This document shows positions 8,018 to 15,868 of a stretch of 64,000 nucleotides of DNA, piece by piece. A program made the position numbers and the translations under genes. The notes beneath the pieces are model-generated. The model made no database searches. It was given only the letters and a program-made list of their open reading frames with translations, and was not told where the DNA came from. Where the stretch lies: contig NZ_JYLH01000006.1 in assembly GCF_001439685.1 (NCBI RefSeq), positions 279,253 through 343,252 on the forward strand. Direction: 5' to 3'. Positions within the stretch are counted from its first letter, which is position 1, and every line of letters begins with the position of its first letter. The stretch comes from Pseudomonas libanensis (GTDB taxonomy: Bacteria; Pseudomonadota; Gammaproteobacteria; Pseudomonadales; Pseudomonadaceae).

Positions 8018-9153
8018 AAGGGCAGGGCTCCCAACAGTTGTGCGCCGGGGTCAGCGCAGGGCGGTTGCACCGCGTCGGCGCGGCGATGCAGTTCGGCCAG
8101 CGGCAACGCCCGGGGCACCGGCGGTTCAATCAAGGCGGGCATACCGATCAGGCTGTTCATCTCGCGCCAGGCCATCGACACCTCGGTGGCCCACAGGCCG
8201 CTGCGCAGGCGCCGCGCCGGCTCATCGATGTCGTCGCACAGCGCGTCGAGGGCGAGGCTGACTGCGTCCGGCCAGAGCTCGCTGAATACCTGGTGATAGC
8301 TGGCGGGTATCTGCAGGTCGAGCACCACCATGCTCGGCCCGGCCAGCCGCTCGCTGCCTTCGCCTGCCATGATCAGGCGGTCGGTGGCGTCCCGTGGCGC
8401 ATGCAGGCGCGGGTTCCACAGCACCGGACCGTGGGTGTCGCACAGGCTCAGCACGCCGCCTTCACAGCCGACTTCAAGGCGATGCAGCAGGAACGAGTGG
8501 TTGTCCGGGTCCTGGGGATGCACCTGGTTTTGCACGCGCAGGCTGATCGGCACGCCATTGAAGCTGGCGTTCAATCGTGTGAAGGGCTGCGCGCCGACGC
8601 TGGCGGCCGGTGCCGCAAATGCCCAGGGCCGCAAACCACCGGCCAGGCGCCCGAGAATATCCAGCAAGGGGTAGGCCACCTGGCTGTTACAGGCCGCGTC
8701 GATATAGGCCAGCCCTTGTTGCTCACGCAGGTACGCGGCCACCGCCAGAAAGCGGCGGATCGCAAGGATATTCGGGTACAGCGTATTCACCGCGTAGGCC
8801 GCCCGGCCCTGGCGCGCCGCCTGCATGCACGCGGCAATTTCGCGATGGTGCACCGGGTGTTCCTGCAACACGTGGATGCCACGGCGCAACAACTGCTGGG
8901 CCAGTTCGCTGCCGGCGCCTCCGGTGGCGCCGGAACGCACCACCACGCAGGCGATATCCACCGTATTGGGCACCTGCTCGACCGCTTCGAACAGCGGTAC
9001 GCCATAGTGCCTGGCGCAGGCTTGGGAATAGGCATTGCCCCGCGAAAGGATGCCCACCAGTTCATAGCGCTCATGGGCACGGGTCAGGGCTTGCAGGTAG
9101 ATGCGGCCGAACGCGGTGCCGGCGACGATTACGCGTTTACGTGCGCCCCTCAT
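8014..9153 (-). CDS. Thiazolinyl imide reductase (PchG/Irp3/YbtU type)
   Basis: 379 residues from the ATG at 9153 (ATGA overlap with the P450 stop). The earlier in-frame codon at 9207 lies inside the P450 gene and is rejected. It has an N-terminal Rossmann fold (RVIVAGTAFGRIYLQAL), a conserved EHPVH segment where Gfo/Idh-like thiazolinyl reductases keep their catalytic region, and AYAVNTLYPN. The family reduces a carrier-bound thiazoline to thiazolidine with NADPH. A second, unrelated candidate imine reductase lies at 13026, which is unusual. The C-terminal ~40 residues are Pro/Leu-rich and may be a tail. Confidence 0.85.
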   Translation of the reverse strand: MRGARKRVIVAGTAFGRIYLQALTRAHERYELVGILSRGNAYSQACARHYGVPLFEAVEQVPNTVDIACVVVRSGATGGAGSELAQQLLRRGIHVLQEHPVHHREIAACMQAARQGRAAYAVNTLYPNILAIRRFLAVAAYLREQQGLAYIDAACNSQVAYPLLDILGRLAGGLRPWAFAAPAASVGAQPFTRLNASFNGVPISLRVQNQVHPQDPDNHSFLLHRLEVGCEGGVLSLCDTHGPVLWNPRLHAPRDATDRLIMAGEGSERLAGPSMVVLDLQIPASYHQVFSELWPDAVSLALDALCDDIDEPARRLRSGLWATEVSMAWREMNSLIGMPALIEPPVPRALPLAELHRRADAVQPPCADPGAQLLGALPL

Positions 9154-10328
9154 GACCAGGTCACCGGCAGGCAGTGGGCGCCGCGAAAGAACGTCGCGGT
9201 TTTCCACTGCACCTCACCGCAGCGTTGCAGGTTGGGCAGGCGTTCCACCAGCGCTTGCAAGGCCTCCTGCAATTCCACCCGCGCCAGGGCCGAGCCGATA
9301 CAGTGATGCAGGCCATGGCCGAAGCCGACATGGCCGCTGGCATCGCGTTGCAGGTCGAGGGTCTGCGGCTCTGCAAAGCGCGCCGGGTCATGGTTGGCTG
9401 CACCAATTGAGGCGAATACTGCCTCGCCCTGGCGCACCAGGGTTGCACCGACCTGGATATCCTCCAGGGCGTAATGCACAAACATCGCCGCCGAGGCCAA
9501 TGGGATATAGCGCAGCAGCTCTTCCACCGCCTGGGGGATCTGTTCGGGATGATCCTTCAACTGCTGCCACTGCGCAGGATTGTCCAGCAGCACCTGGATG
9601 AAATTGGGGATCTGCGACGCGCTGCCTTCGTAGCCAGCGACGAGGATGGCGATGCACAACAGCAGCAGTTGGTCTTCGCTCAGGCGCTCGCCGTGTTCAT
9701 CGGCCTGGGCCAGGGCGGTCATGAAATCGTCCCGTGGCTGGCGGCGGCGCTCGGCGACCAGGCCCTTGATATACGCCGCGAGTTCGCCCAGGTGTTGCTG
9801 GGTCAGGGCGGCATCTTCGGGGCGGGTCGACAGCAGCGAGTCGTTCCACAGCTTGAAGCGTTCGCGGTCTTGCAGCGGCACGCCGAGCAGCTCGCAGATC
9901 AATGCCAGGGGCAGGGGCAAGGCATAGTCGTTGACCAGGTCGGCGGGCGGGCCAGCAGCGAGCATGCGGTCGATCAATTCATGGGCGTAGGCCCGGGCAT
10001 GGGGGCGCAAGGCTTCGACGCGGCGCCGGGTGAATGCCTGGGCGGCGCGGGAGCGGATACCTGTGAGTTGCGGCGGGTCCATCATCACGATGCCGCCGGC
10101 AATCCGCGGGAACGCCCGTGGAGCGTCGTCACGACGAAACGCTTCGCTGCGGCTGAAACGCCGGTCACCCAGCACCAGGCGTACATCGTCGTAACGGGTG
10201 GCGAGCCAGGCGGGCGCGCCGATGGGCATCTGGATACGCAACAGGCCCGGTGCCTGCTGGGCATGGCGGTATGGCTCAGCCAGCTCCAGGTCGGTGAAGG
10301 CGTTGAAGGGGTAGGCCAGCGGGGTCAT
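9150..10328 (-). CDS. Cytochrome P450 of the siderophore operon
   Basis: 392 residues, soluble bacterial class I P450. Heme-binding FGHGLHHCIGSALAR near residue 335, ExxR as EELLR, and substrate-region RFSRSEAFRRDDAP. The I-helix reads LVAGYEGSASQI. The usual (A/G)GxxT oxygen-activation threonine is absent, with Gly-Ser-Ala-Ser in its place, which is seen in P450s with unusual chemistry or substrate-assisted activation. Overlaps on both sides (ATGA). Possible roles are oxidation of a thiazoline to a thiazole, ring hydroxylation or oxidative coupling. None can be chosen from sequence. No ferredoxin gene is nearby. Confidence 0.9.
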   Translation of the reverse strand: MTPLAYPFNAFTDLELAEPYRHAQQAPGLLRIQMPIGAPAWLATRYDDVRLVLGDRRFSRSEAFRRDDAPRAFPRIAGGIVMMDPPQLTGIRSRAAQAFTRRRVEALRPHARAYAHELIDRMLAAGPPADLVNDYALPLPLALICELLGVPLQDRERFKLWNDSLLSTRPEDAALTQQHLGELAAYIKGLVAERRRQPRDDFMTALAQADEHGERLSEDQLLLLCIAILVAGYEGSASQIPNFIQVLLDNPAQWQQLKDHPEQIPQAVEELLRYIPLASAAMFVHYALEDIQVGATLVRQGEAVFASIGAANHDPARFAEPQTLDLQRDASGHVGFGHGLHHCIGSALARVELQEALQALVERLPNLQRCGEVQWKTATFFRGAHCLPVTWS

Positions 10329-11998
10329 GGCAAGTCCTTGACGTTAGGCAGGTCGGGCAAATGGTCGAGCAGTTCAAGCTGCAGGTCGGGGTGTTCCAGG
10401 TGGGCGGCCAAGGCGGCGCGGCTCAGGCGCTGGCTTGGCACCTGAGCGACGAACACCCGATGGCCCAGGCATGCCAACGGGTGATCGGCAGCGGGCAGGC
10501 TGCGATTGCCCTGGAAGCCGGCGCGGGCCAGGGCGGTCTGCCACTGCTCGAGGTTGAGGAAGGTGCTGCGGCCCAGCGCACGCTCGTCACTGGCCTGGTT
10601 GAGCATGAACGCCTGGGACGCCATGACCCAGAATTCCTCCTGGGTCGGCTCGCTGAACACCAGCCAGCCGCCCGGCTTGAGCAAGGCCAGCAGGGTGGAC
10701 AGCGAACGCTGGGTGTCGCGGGCGGCGTTGAGCACGCCACCGGCGACGATCAGGTCCCAGCTCTGGGTTGGATACCCCTGAGACAGGACGGCGCGGTCGA
10801 TATCGAACACGCCGTGGCGCACCCACGGCCAGGCGCGCAGGCGCTCGGCGGCCTGTTCACTGAAGTAGCGCGACACGTCGGTGCACAGGTAGTCCACCGT
10901 TAGATTCGCCAGGGCCGGCAACACCGCCTGGGTGGTGGCGCCGGTACCAGCCCCCACCTCCAGCACGCGCAAAGGTTCAGTTGATTGGCGTGCAGCCCAG
11001 GCCCCGATCCAGTGGGCCACGGCGCGGTGCTGGTACTGCGCCGCCAGGCTTTCGCGATACAACGCCGCCGCACGTTCGGTACGGCCTTCGGGAAACAACA
11101 GGTGCACCGCCGCACATTCACCGCGCATCAGCGCCGGCAACTGGCGAGCATTGTCCCGCGCATAATCGAGGGTGGCGCAGCCGCCGGTGTTGTGTTCCCA
11201 GTCCAGGCTCAGTTGCGCCCAGATAGCGTCCAGGCTGGCGTCGCTCCAGGCGTTGGGGTCGAGGTTGGGATGCAGGTGGTCGCCTTGGCGGCGCAGCAGT
11301 TCCTCGGCCTGCAACACGTCCAGCCAGCGTGCGATCAAGGGCCGGTGACCAGGGGCGATGCCGGCGTTGGCGAGGCTTTGCGCCACGTCGTTAAGGGGCG
11401 AGGGCAGCAGGCCGCATTGCTCAAGGCCGTTAAGCATCGACAGCAACGCGGCGTGGCTCAAGCGTTGGTTCAACTGCACGGCGTCGTGCAGTTGCGTGGC
11501 GCTGAACTGTTGATCGACGGCGGCCCGGGTCGTGTCCAGATGATCGTCCACTGCCGCCGGTGCGCAAGGCTGGGGTACGGCGAACAGAGTCTGGCCATGC
11601 AGCGCGACCGCGCTGACCTGAGGATGCGCCAAGGCCTGCTCACACCAGCGCTGGTGCTCACGCTTGGCGCTGGTCAGCTCGCGCCCGTCAACGGTAAAGC
11701 CCTGCACGCGGCAATCGAGTTGCGCCGCGGCGCGTTCTGCCAGTTGCCAGTCGCCTGGGCGCGGGCTGACGAATAGCACCTGTTCCAGATAGCTCAGGTC
11801 ACTCAAGGCCAGGGCAGGAAAGTCCAGCAGGCGCTGCAGTTGCTCGGCACCCATCACCACCACCGCCGGGCGCTGGCGTTCGAGTACTGCCAGCACCCGG
11901 GCCGGAGCCTGTTGATGCACGCCCAGGTCGGTAAAGGCCGGTAGATGCCAAGGAAAGGCGGCGGCGGGTAAGTCGATCAGCAACGCGTCGACATTCAT
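10325..11998 (-). CDS. Stand-alone methyltransferase with decayed adenylation-domain flanks
   Basis: 557 residues from the ATG at 11998 (ATGA overlap with the upstream methyltransferase). The centre is a SAM methyltransferase (VLEVGAGTGATTQAV near residue 348) closely resembling the domain inserted in the PchF-like NRPS of this operon, including the LNQRLSHAALLSMLNGL helical entry and YGVF/VFDIDRAVLSQG, WLVFSEPT motifs. The N-terminal ~150 residues (AVVVMGAEQLQRLLDFP...VDGRELTSAKREHQRW...VSAVALHGQTLFAV) and the C-terminal PSQRLSRAALAAHLEHPDL...LDHLPDL look like worn remains of an adenylation domain on each side, without A3, A5, A7 or A10 motifs. It is therefore probably an NRPS A-MT didomain that lost adenylation and now methylates in trans. 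Target atom unknown. Confidence 0.8.
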   Translation of the reverse strand: MNVDALLIDLPAAAFPWHLPAFTDLGVHQQAPARVLAVLERQRPAVVVMGAEQLQRLLDFPALALSDLSYLEQVLFVSPRPGDWQLAERAAAQLDCRVQGFTVDGRELTSAKREHQRWCEQALAHPQVSAVALHGQTLFAVPQPCAPAAVDDHLDTTRAAVDQQFSATQLHDAVQLNQRLSHAALLSMLNGLEQCGLLPSPLNDVAQSLANAGIAPGHRPLIARWLDVLQAEELLRRQGDHLHPNLDPNAWSDASLDAIWAQLSLDWEHNTGGCATLDYARDNARQLPALMRGECAAVHLLFPEGRTERAAALYRESLAAQYQHRAVAHWIGAWAARQSTEPLRVLEVGAGTGATTQAVLPALANLTVDYLCTDVSRYFSEQAAERLRAWPWVRHGVFDIDRAVLSQGYPTQSWDLIVAGGVLNAARDTQRSLSTLLALLKPGGWLVFSEPTQEEFWVMASQAFMLNQASDERALGRSTFLNLEQWQTALARAGFQGNRSLPAADHPLACLGHRVFVAQVPSQRLSRAALAAHLEHPDLQLELLDHLPDLPNVKDLP

Positions 11999-13029
11999 GT
12001 TGAAACTCCTCTGGCATGGAACAAGCGTTGCCCCGCAGCGGCGAGCGGTTCCGACGCGGCGGGCCATACCTCGAGCAACTCAAAGCCGGCCGCCTGCAAG
12101 GCCAGGCGCCACGCGTCGGGCGTCATGAAGGCTTCATCGCTGGCGCGCAACGGCGCATCGGCGGGGGGCGACAACAACAGGTGCATGAAGGTCAGCATCG
12201 CGGGGTTGTCGGCGATGGACTCGCTGAACAGCAAGGTGCCGCTGTCGCTCAGGCTGGTGCGGATCTGCCCCAGGCAATCGGGCAGGTCCCGGGCGTTGTG
12301 CAGCACATTGCCGGCGATCACCAGGTCCTGGCTGTGGGGCGCAATACCCTGGTCGCTGAAGCTGCGATCGAGGTCGAGCAGAGCGAATTGCATCCCCGGT
12401 TCGAGGCGAAACTGCCGCTGCGCCGCGCCGGTAAACAGCGAGCTGATGTCGGTGAAGCGATAGTGCTTTTCACGCGCTTGCAGCGCCGCCAGCACCGCGT
12501 CGGTGGTGCAGCCGGCGCCGCCGCCCAGTTCCAGCACCCGCAACGTTCCACCCGCGGCGCTGACTTGCCGCGCCCGTTCGGCCAGGGCTTGATTGATCGC
12601 CGCTGTGAAAGGGTTGTGCTGGTAAGCGCCCAGCACTTTGACCGGGTCCCCGCCGCGCATCAGCAAGTGGGTGAGGGTCAATTGATCGCGCAGCAGCTCG
12701 GGCAGGCACTCGATGACTTGGGTGTGCAAACGCGCCATATAGGCCGGGAAGCCCAACTCGGCATACAGGCGCGGCAGTTCACCGACCTGCGGATCGAGGG
12801 GTGTTGCTTGCCAACCCAGCTGTCCACCGTCTTCGCGCAGCATGCCCGCACGGGTCAACGCCGCCAGCCAACGCCGCACCACCCAGGCATGCCGTGCAGC
12901 CGTGCCCAGCGCTGCGTTGATCTGTTCGGCGTTGCGCCAGGCGTGCAACGGCAACGCCTGGGTGTGCAGCAGCACCTGGGCCATCACGCCCAGGCTCAAG
13001 TGCTCCAACTCGTTCAGGGCGGTGTTCAT
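11995..13029 (-). CDS. Stand-alone SAM-dependent methyltransferase
   Basis: 344 residues from the ATG at 13029 (ATGA overlap with the upstream dehydrogenase). The N-terminal half is a helical winged-helix-like region (HAWVVRRWLAALTRAGMLRED) also found at the start of the NRPS-embedded MT domain. The C-terminal half has a Rossmann methyltransferase: VLELGGGAGCTTDAVL (motif I), LLDLDRSFSDQG, IAGNVLHNARDLPDCL and LLFSESI. It resembles the methyltransferase domain of thiazoline siderophore synthetases but without adenylation flanks. With the MT domain in the second NRPS and the 10325 protein, this makes three methyltransferases available to one assembly line. Confidence 0.85.
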   Translation of the reverse strand: MNTALNELEHLSLGVMAQVLLHTQALPLHAWRNAEQINAALGTAARHAWVVRRWLAALTRAGMLREDGGQLGWQATPLDPQVGELPRLYAELGFPAYMARLHTQVIECLPELLRDQLTLTHLLMRGGDPVKVLGAYQHNPFTAAINQALAERARQVSAAGGTLRVLELGGGAGCTTDAVLAALQAREKHYRFTDISSLFTGAAQRQFRLEPGMQFALLDLDRSFSDQGIAPHSQDLVIAGNVLHNARDLPDCLGQIRTSLSDSGTLLFSESIADNPAMLTFMHLLLSPPADAPLRASDEAFMTPDAWRLALQAAGFELLEVWPAASEPLAAAGQRLFHARGVST

Positions 13030-14129
13030 AGGCAACCTTCTTCGGCGGCATGCAGTTGATCGAGCGGGCTGTGCAGCAGGTTCAAGGCGCGGATCGCCGA
13101 GGTGCGCAGCAGGCGTTCAAGGCTGGCGGCGGGCGGCAGGGCCTCGGCGGCCGCATGGCAGCCGGACCGGATCTCGCCCGCCACCACGCTGATCACCGTG
13201 GTGGCGGCCATGGCACCGGTCAGCGCTGCATTGCCGGCGCCGCTGAGCACCAGGCTGCGGGTCCGGGCCTGCGCGTGGTGCAGGCCATCGAGTTGCAGCA
13301 GCAGCGTCACGAACGGCGCCTGGCCGCTGAGGTCCAGGCAGCTGGCGGCGCACAAGCGCTGCACGGCGTCGGCCCGTGGCAGGCCGTGGGCCTGGTCGAG
13401 GGCCTTGAGCACGTAGCCATCGGTGATCACGTTGAACCACTGGCCGACCTCCAGGTTCAGGTCCATGGCCAGGCGTTCACCCTCGAGGTTCAGGTAGGGC
13501 AACAGCTGGACCTGGCCGGGGAAGCACGGCACCGACACCTGGCGCTGACGCCGCAGTGCACGGCTGCAACGGCCGTTGCGCCAGGCCGCCAGCGGTTCGC
13601 TGCTGCCGTCCACCGCGCCTTGCAAAAAGTCGTCGGCGGCCACGGCGGTGAAGTGATCGCGCAAGCCGAAATAGCTGGTCAGGCTGCGCACCCGGGTGAA
13701 TGCCTGCTCGGCCAGCCAGCGCGGCAGCAGGCCAGTGAGCCCGGGTTGCAGGCCGGCATCCAGCACCGCGCAGCGACCACGCCATTGGGCCGGGTCGAGG
13801 CGCATGTGGCCGGCGGCATCGACGTAATGGGCGTCGGCCTGCAACGCGGCGTGTGCGGCACGCGCCTCTACGCGCCAGGACGGGCCGGCGCAGTTGAGCA
13901 GCACATCGCAACCACCGGCGAACGCGGCCAAGGCCCTGGCATCGTTGAAGTCCGCCGCGGCCCATTGCAGGCGTGCCTTGGGCCATTGCTGCTGGAGCAC
14001 TTGCACGCAGTGCGCACCTTTGACCGCATCGCGCCCGCCCAGGCGCAGCTCATTGACTCCCAGCGTCAACAACGCCTGGGCGCTGGCCAGCCCCACGTCG
14101 CCACTGGCGCCCAACACCCCGATCAGCAT
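13026..14129 (-). CDS. Saccharopine-dehydrogenase-like reductase (PchK-like)
   Basis: 367 residues beginning with a dinucleotide-binding fold, MLIGVLGASGDVGLASAQALL, followed by LRLGGRDAVKG, CDVLLNCAGPS and HYVDAAGHMRL, as in the saccharopine dehydrogenase NADP-binding family. In enantio-pyochelin clusters (P. protegens) the thiazoline reductase PchK belongs to this family instead of the PchG family. This operon has one of each, so two separate imine reductions, or one reduction plus another redox step, are possible. The ATG overlaps the ABC transporter stop by 7 bp. Assignment to PchK is by family and context. Confidence 0.8.
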   Translation of the reverse strand: MLIGVLGASGDVGLASAQALLTLGVNELRLGGRDAVKGAHCVQVLQQQWPKARLQWAAADFNDARALAAFAGGCDVLLNCAGPSWRVEARAAHAALQADAHYVDAAGHMRLDPAQWRGRCAVLDAGLQPGLTGLLPRWLAEQAFTRVRSLTSYFGLRDHFTAVAADDFLQGAVDGSSEPLAAWRNGRCSRALRRQRQVSVPCFPGQVQLLPYLNLEGERLAMDLNLEVGQWFNVITDGYVLKALDQAHGLPRADAVQRLCAASCLDLSGQAPFVTLLLQLDGLHHAQARTRSLVLSGAGNAALTGAMAATTVISVVAGEIRSGCHAAAEALPPAASLERLLRTSAIRALNLLHSPLDQLHAAEEGCL

Positions 14130-15868
14130 GGCTGGGCCTCGGCGTTCAGGCGCCAGCCACCGGCGCGCTGGCGGTCATGCCAGAACCCGGCGTAGCGACC
14201 GTTGCGGGCCAGCAACTGCGCATGGGTACCGGACTCCACCAGGCAACCTTCATCCAGCACCAGGATCTGGTCGGCGGCCATGATGGTTGGCAGGCGATGG
14301 GCAATCACCAGCACCGTGGAGCTTTGCATCAGGCTGCGGATCGCTGCCTGTACAAAGGCTTCGTTGTGCGGGTCCAGCGCCGCCGTGGCTTCATCCAGCA
14401 ATACGATGGGCGCGCGCTTGAGCAGGGCCCGGGCCAGGGATACGCGCTGGCGCTCACCGCCGGACAGCGCCGCGCCGCCTTCGCCCACTGGCGTGTTCCA
14501 GCCTTGGGGCAGGCGTGCGACGATTTCATCCACGCCGGCCAGCCGCGCCGCTTCGGCCACTTGTTCGGCACTGGCGTCCGGGCTGCCGACGCGAATGTTG
14601 GCCTCAAGGCTGTCGTCGAACAGGTACACGTCCTGCATCACCAGGGACAATTGCGCCATCAGCGCGGCATTGGACAGCTCGCGCACGTCCACGCCGCCGA
14701 CCTTGACGCTGCCCTCGCTGGCATCGAAAAAACGCATCAGCAGGCGCGTGACGGTGGTCTTGCCCGAGCCCGAGGCGCCGACAATCGCGGTCATGGAATG
14801 GGCCGGGGCGTTGAACGTCAGACGGTGCAGCACCTTGGGCCCGCTGGGGTAAGCGAAGCTGACCTGATCAAACGCCAGGCTGCCGGGCGCCGTCAGCGCT
14901 TGGCTCACCGCCGGCTCCGGCAACGACGGCTCGCGCAGGATGCTCACCAGTTGGTCGAGGTCGTTACCGGCCATGCGCAACAGGCCGCTGCGCGCCGCCG
15001 CTTCGGCCAGTGGCCCGACAAAGCGCGCCGCCAGGGCCAGCAGGGCGACCAACTGGATGGCATCGATTTCACCGTGGGCGGCCAGGGCAATGCCCACTCC
15101 CACCAGCAGCGCAAAGGCCAACTGCACGGTCAAGCCACCGGCCAGCAACTTCGGAAAGGTCTGGGACAGCATTGAGCCGCCCGCATGTTTCTGCGCCAGG
15201 TTGGCGGCCTGCAACGGCGCGTACCCGTCCTGGGTGCGACCAAAGGCGCGCAGCACTTGCTGGTAACGGGCGAACTCCACTACGCGGTTACCGGCCAGGG
15301 TCGCGGCGGCTTCCACCCGTGCGTCGTTGCTGCCGATGGCCGCCGCCGACCAGTGATGGGTGAAGTAGATCAGCGGCGCACACAACACGGCCGTCAGGCC
15401 CAGGCGCCAGTCGAACACAAACAGGCTCAGCGCCACCGTGGCCGGTACCACCACGCCGGATACCACCGGCCCCAGGTAATGGGCAAACAAGCCGGTGACC
15501 ATCAGGGTGCCGCTGGTGGCACTGCGCGACAGGCGCCCGACCTTCTCCGAATTGAACCAGCCCAAAGGCAAGGTCACCAGGTGCTGGCCGAGGCGATCAT
15601 GCAGGGTGGTCAACACCACCAGGGCCAGGGCAAACCCCTTCATCGCCTGCTGGTAGTGGGCAATGCAGGTCAGCACCACCATCGCCGCCAGGCCCGCCAG
15701 CCACTGAAAGGCGCTGTACAGGTCGCCGGCAAACAGCGCGTGCAGGATCGGCACCAACAACGCCACGGCCACCCCTTGCAACACGGCACTGGTCACCAGC
15801 CAGGCGAGGTAGCGGTACAGGCGTGCGGCATGGGCCGGGCCCAATAAAATCAAGAGGCTGCGGATCAC
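14123..15868 (-). CDS. ABC transporter, fused permease-ATPase (YbtQ/PchI type)
   Basis: 581 residues if the GTG at 15868 is used. This start overlaps the preceding ABC gene stop (GTGA), like the other genes of the operon. An upstream in-frame start at 15916 would begin inside that gene and is less likely. Residues 1-300 carry about six membrane helices. The ATPase has Walker A GASGSGKTT, signature ALSGGERQR, Walker B VLLDEATAALD and the H-loop IAHRL. Adjacent half-transporters of this exporter fold import ferric yersiniabactin (YbtPQ) or accompany enantio-pyochelin (PchHI). Heterodimer with the next protein is likely. Confidence 0.85.
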   Translation of the reverse strand: MIRSLLILLGPAHAARLYRYLAWLVTSAVLQGVAVALLVPILHALFAGDLYSAFQWLAGLAAMVVLTCIAHYQQAMKGFALALVVLTTLHDRLGQHLVTLPLGWFNSEKVGRLSRSATSGTLMVTGLFAHYLGPVVSGVVVPATVALSLFVFDWRLGLTAVLCAPLIYFTHHWSAAAIGSNDARVEAAATLAGNRVVEFARYQQVLRAFGRTQDGYAPLQAANLAQKHAGGSMLSQTFPKLLAGGLTVQLAFALLVGVGIALAAHGEIDAIQLVALLALAARFVGPLAEAAARSGLLRMAGNDLDQLVSILREPSLPEPAVSQALTAPGSLAFDQVSFAYPSGPKVLHRLTFNAPAHSMTAIVGASGSGKTTVTRLLMRFFDASEGSVKVGGVDVRELSNAALMAQLSLVMQDVYLFDDSLEANIRVGSPDASAEQVAEAARLAGVDEIVARLPQGWNTPVGEGGAALSGGERQRVSLARALLKRAPIVLLDEATAALDPHNEAFVQAAIRSLMQSSTVLVIAHRLPTIMAADQILVLDEGCLVESGTHAQLLARNGRYAGFWHDRQRAGGWRLNAEAQPC

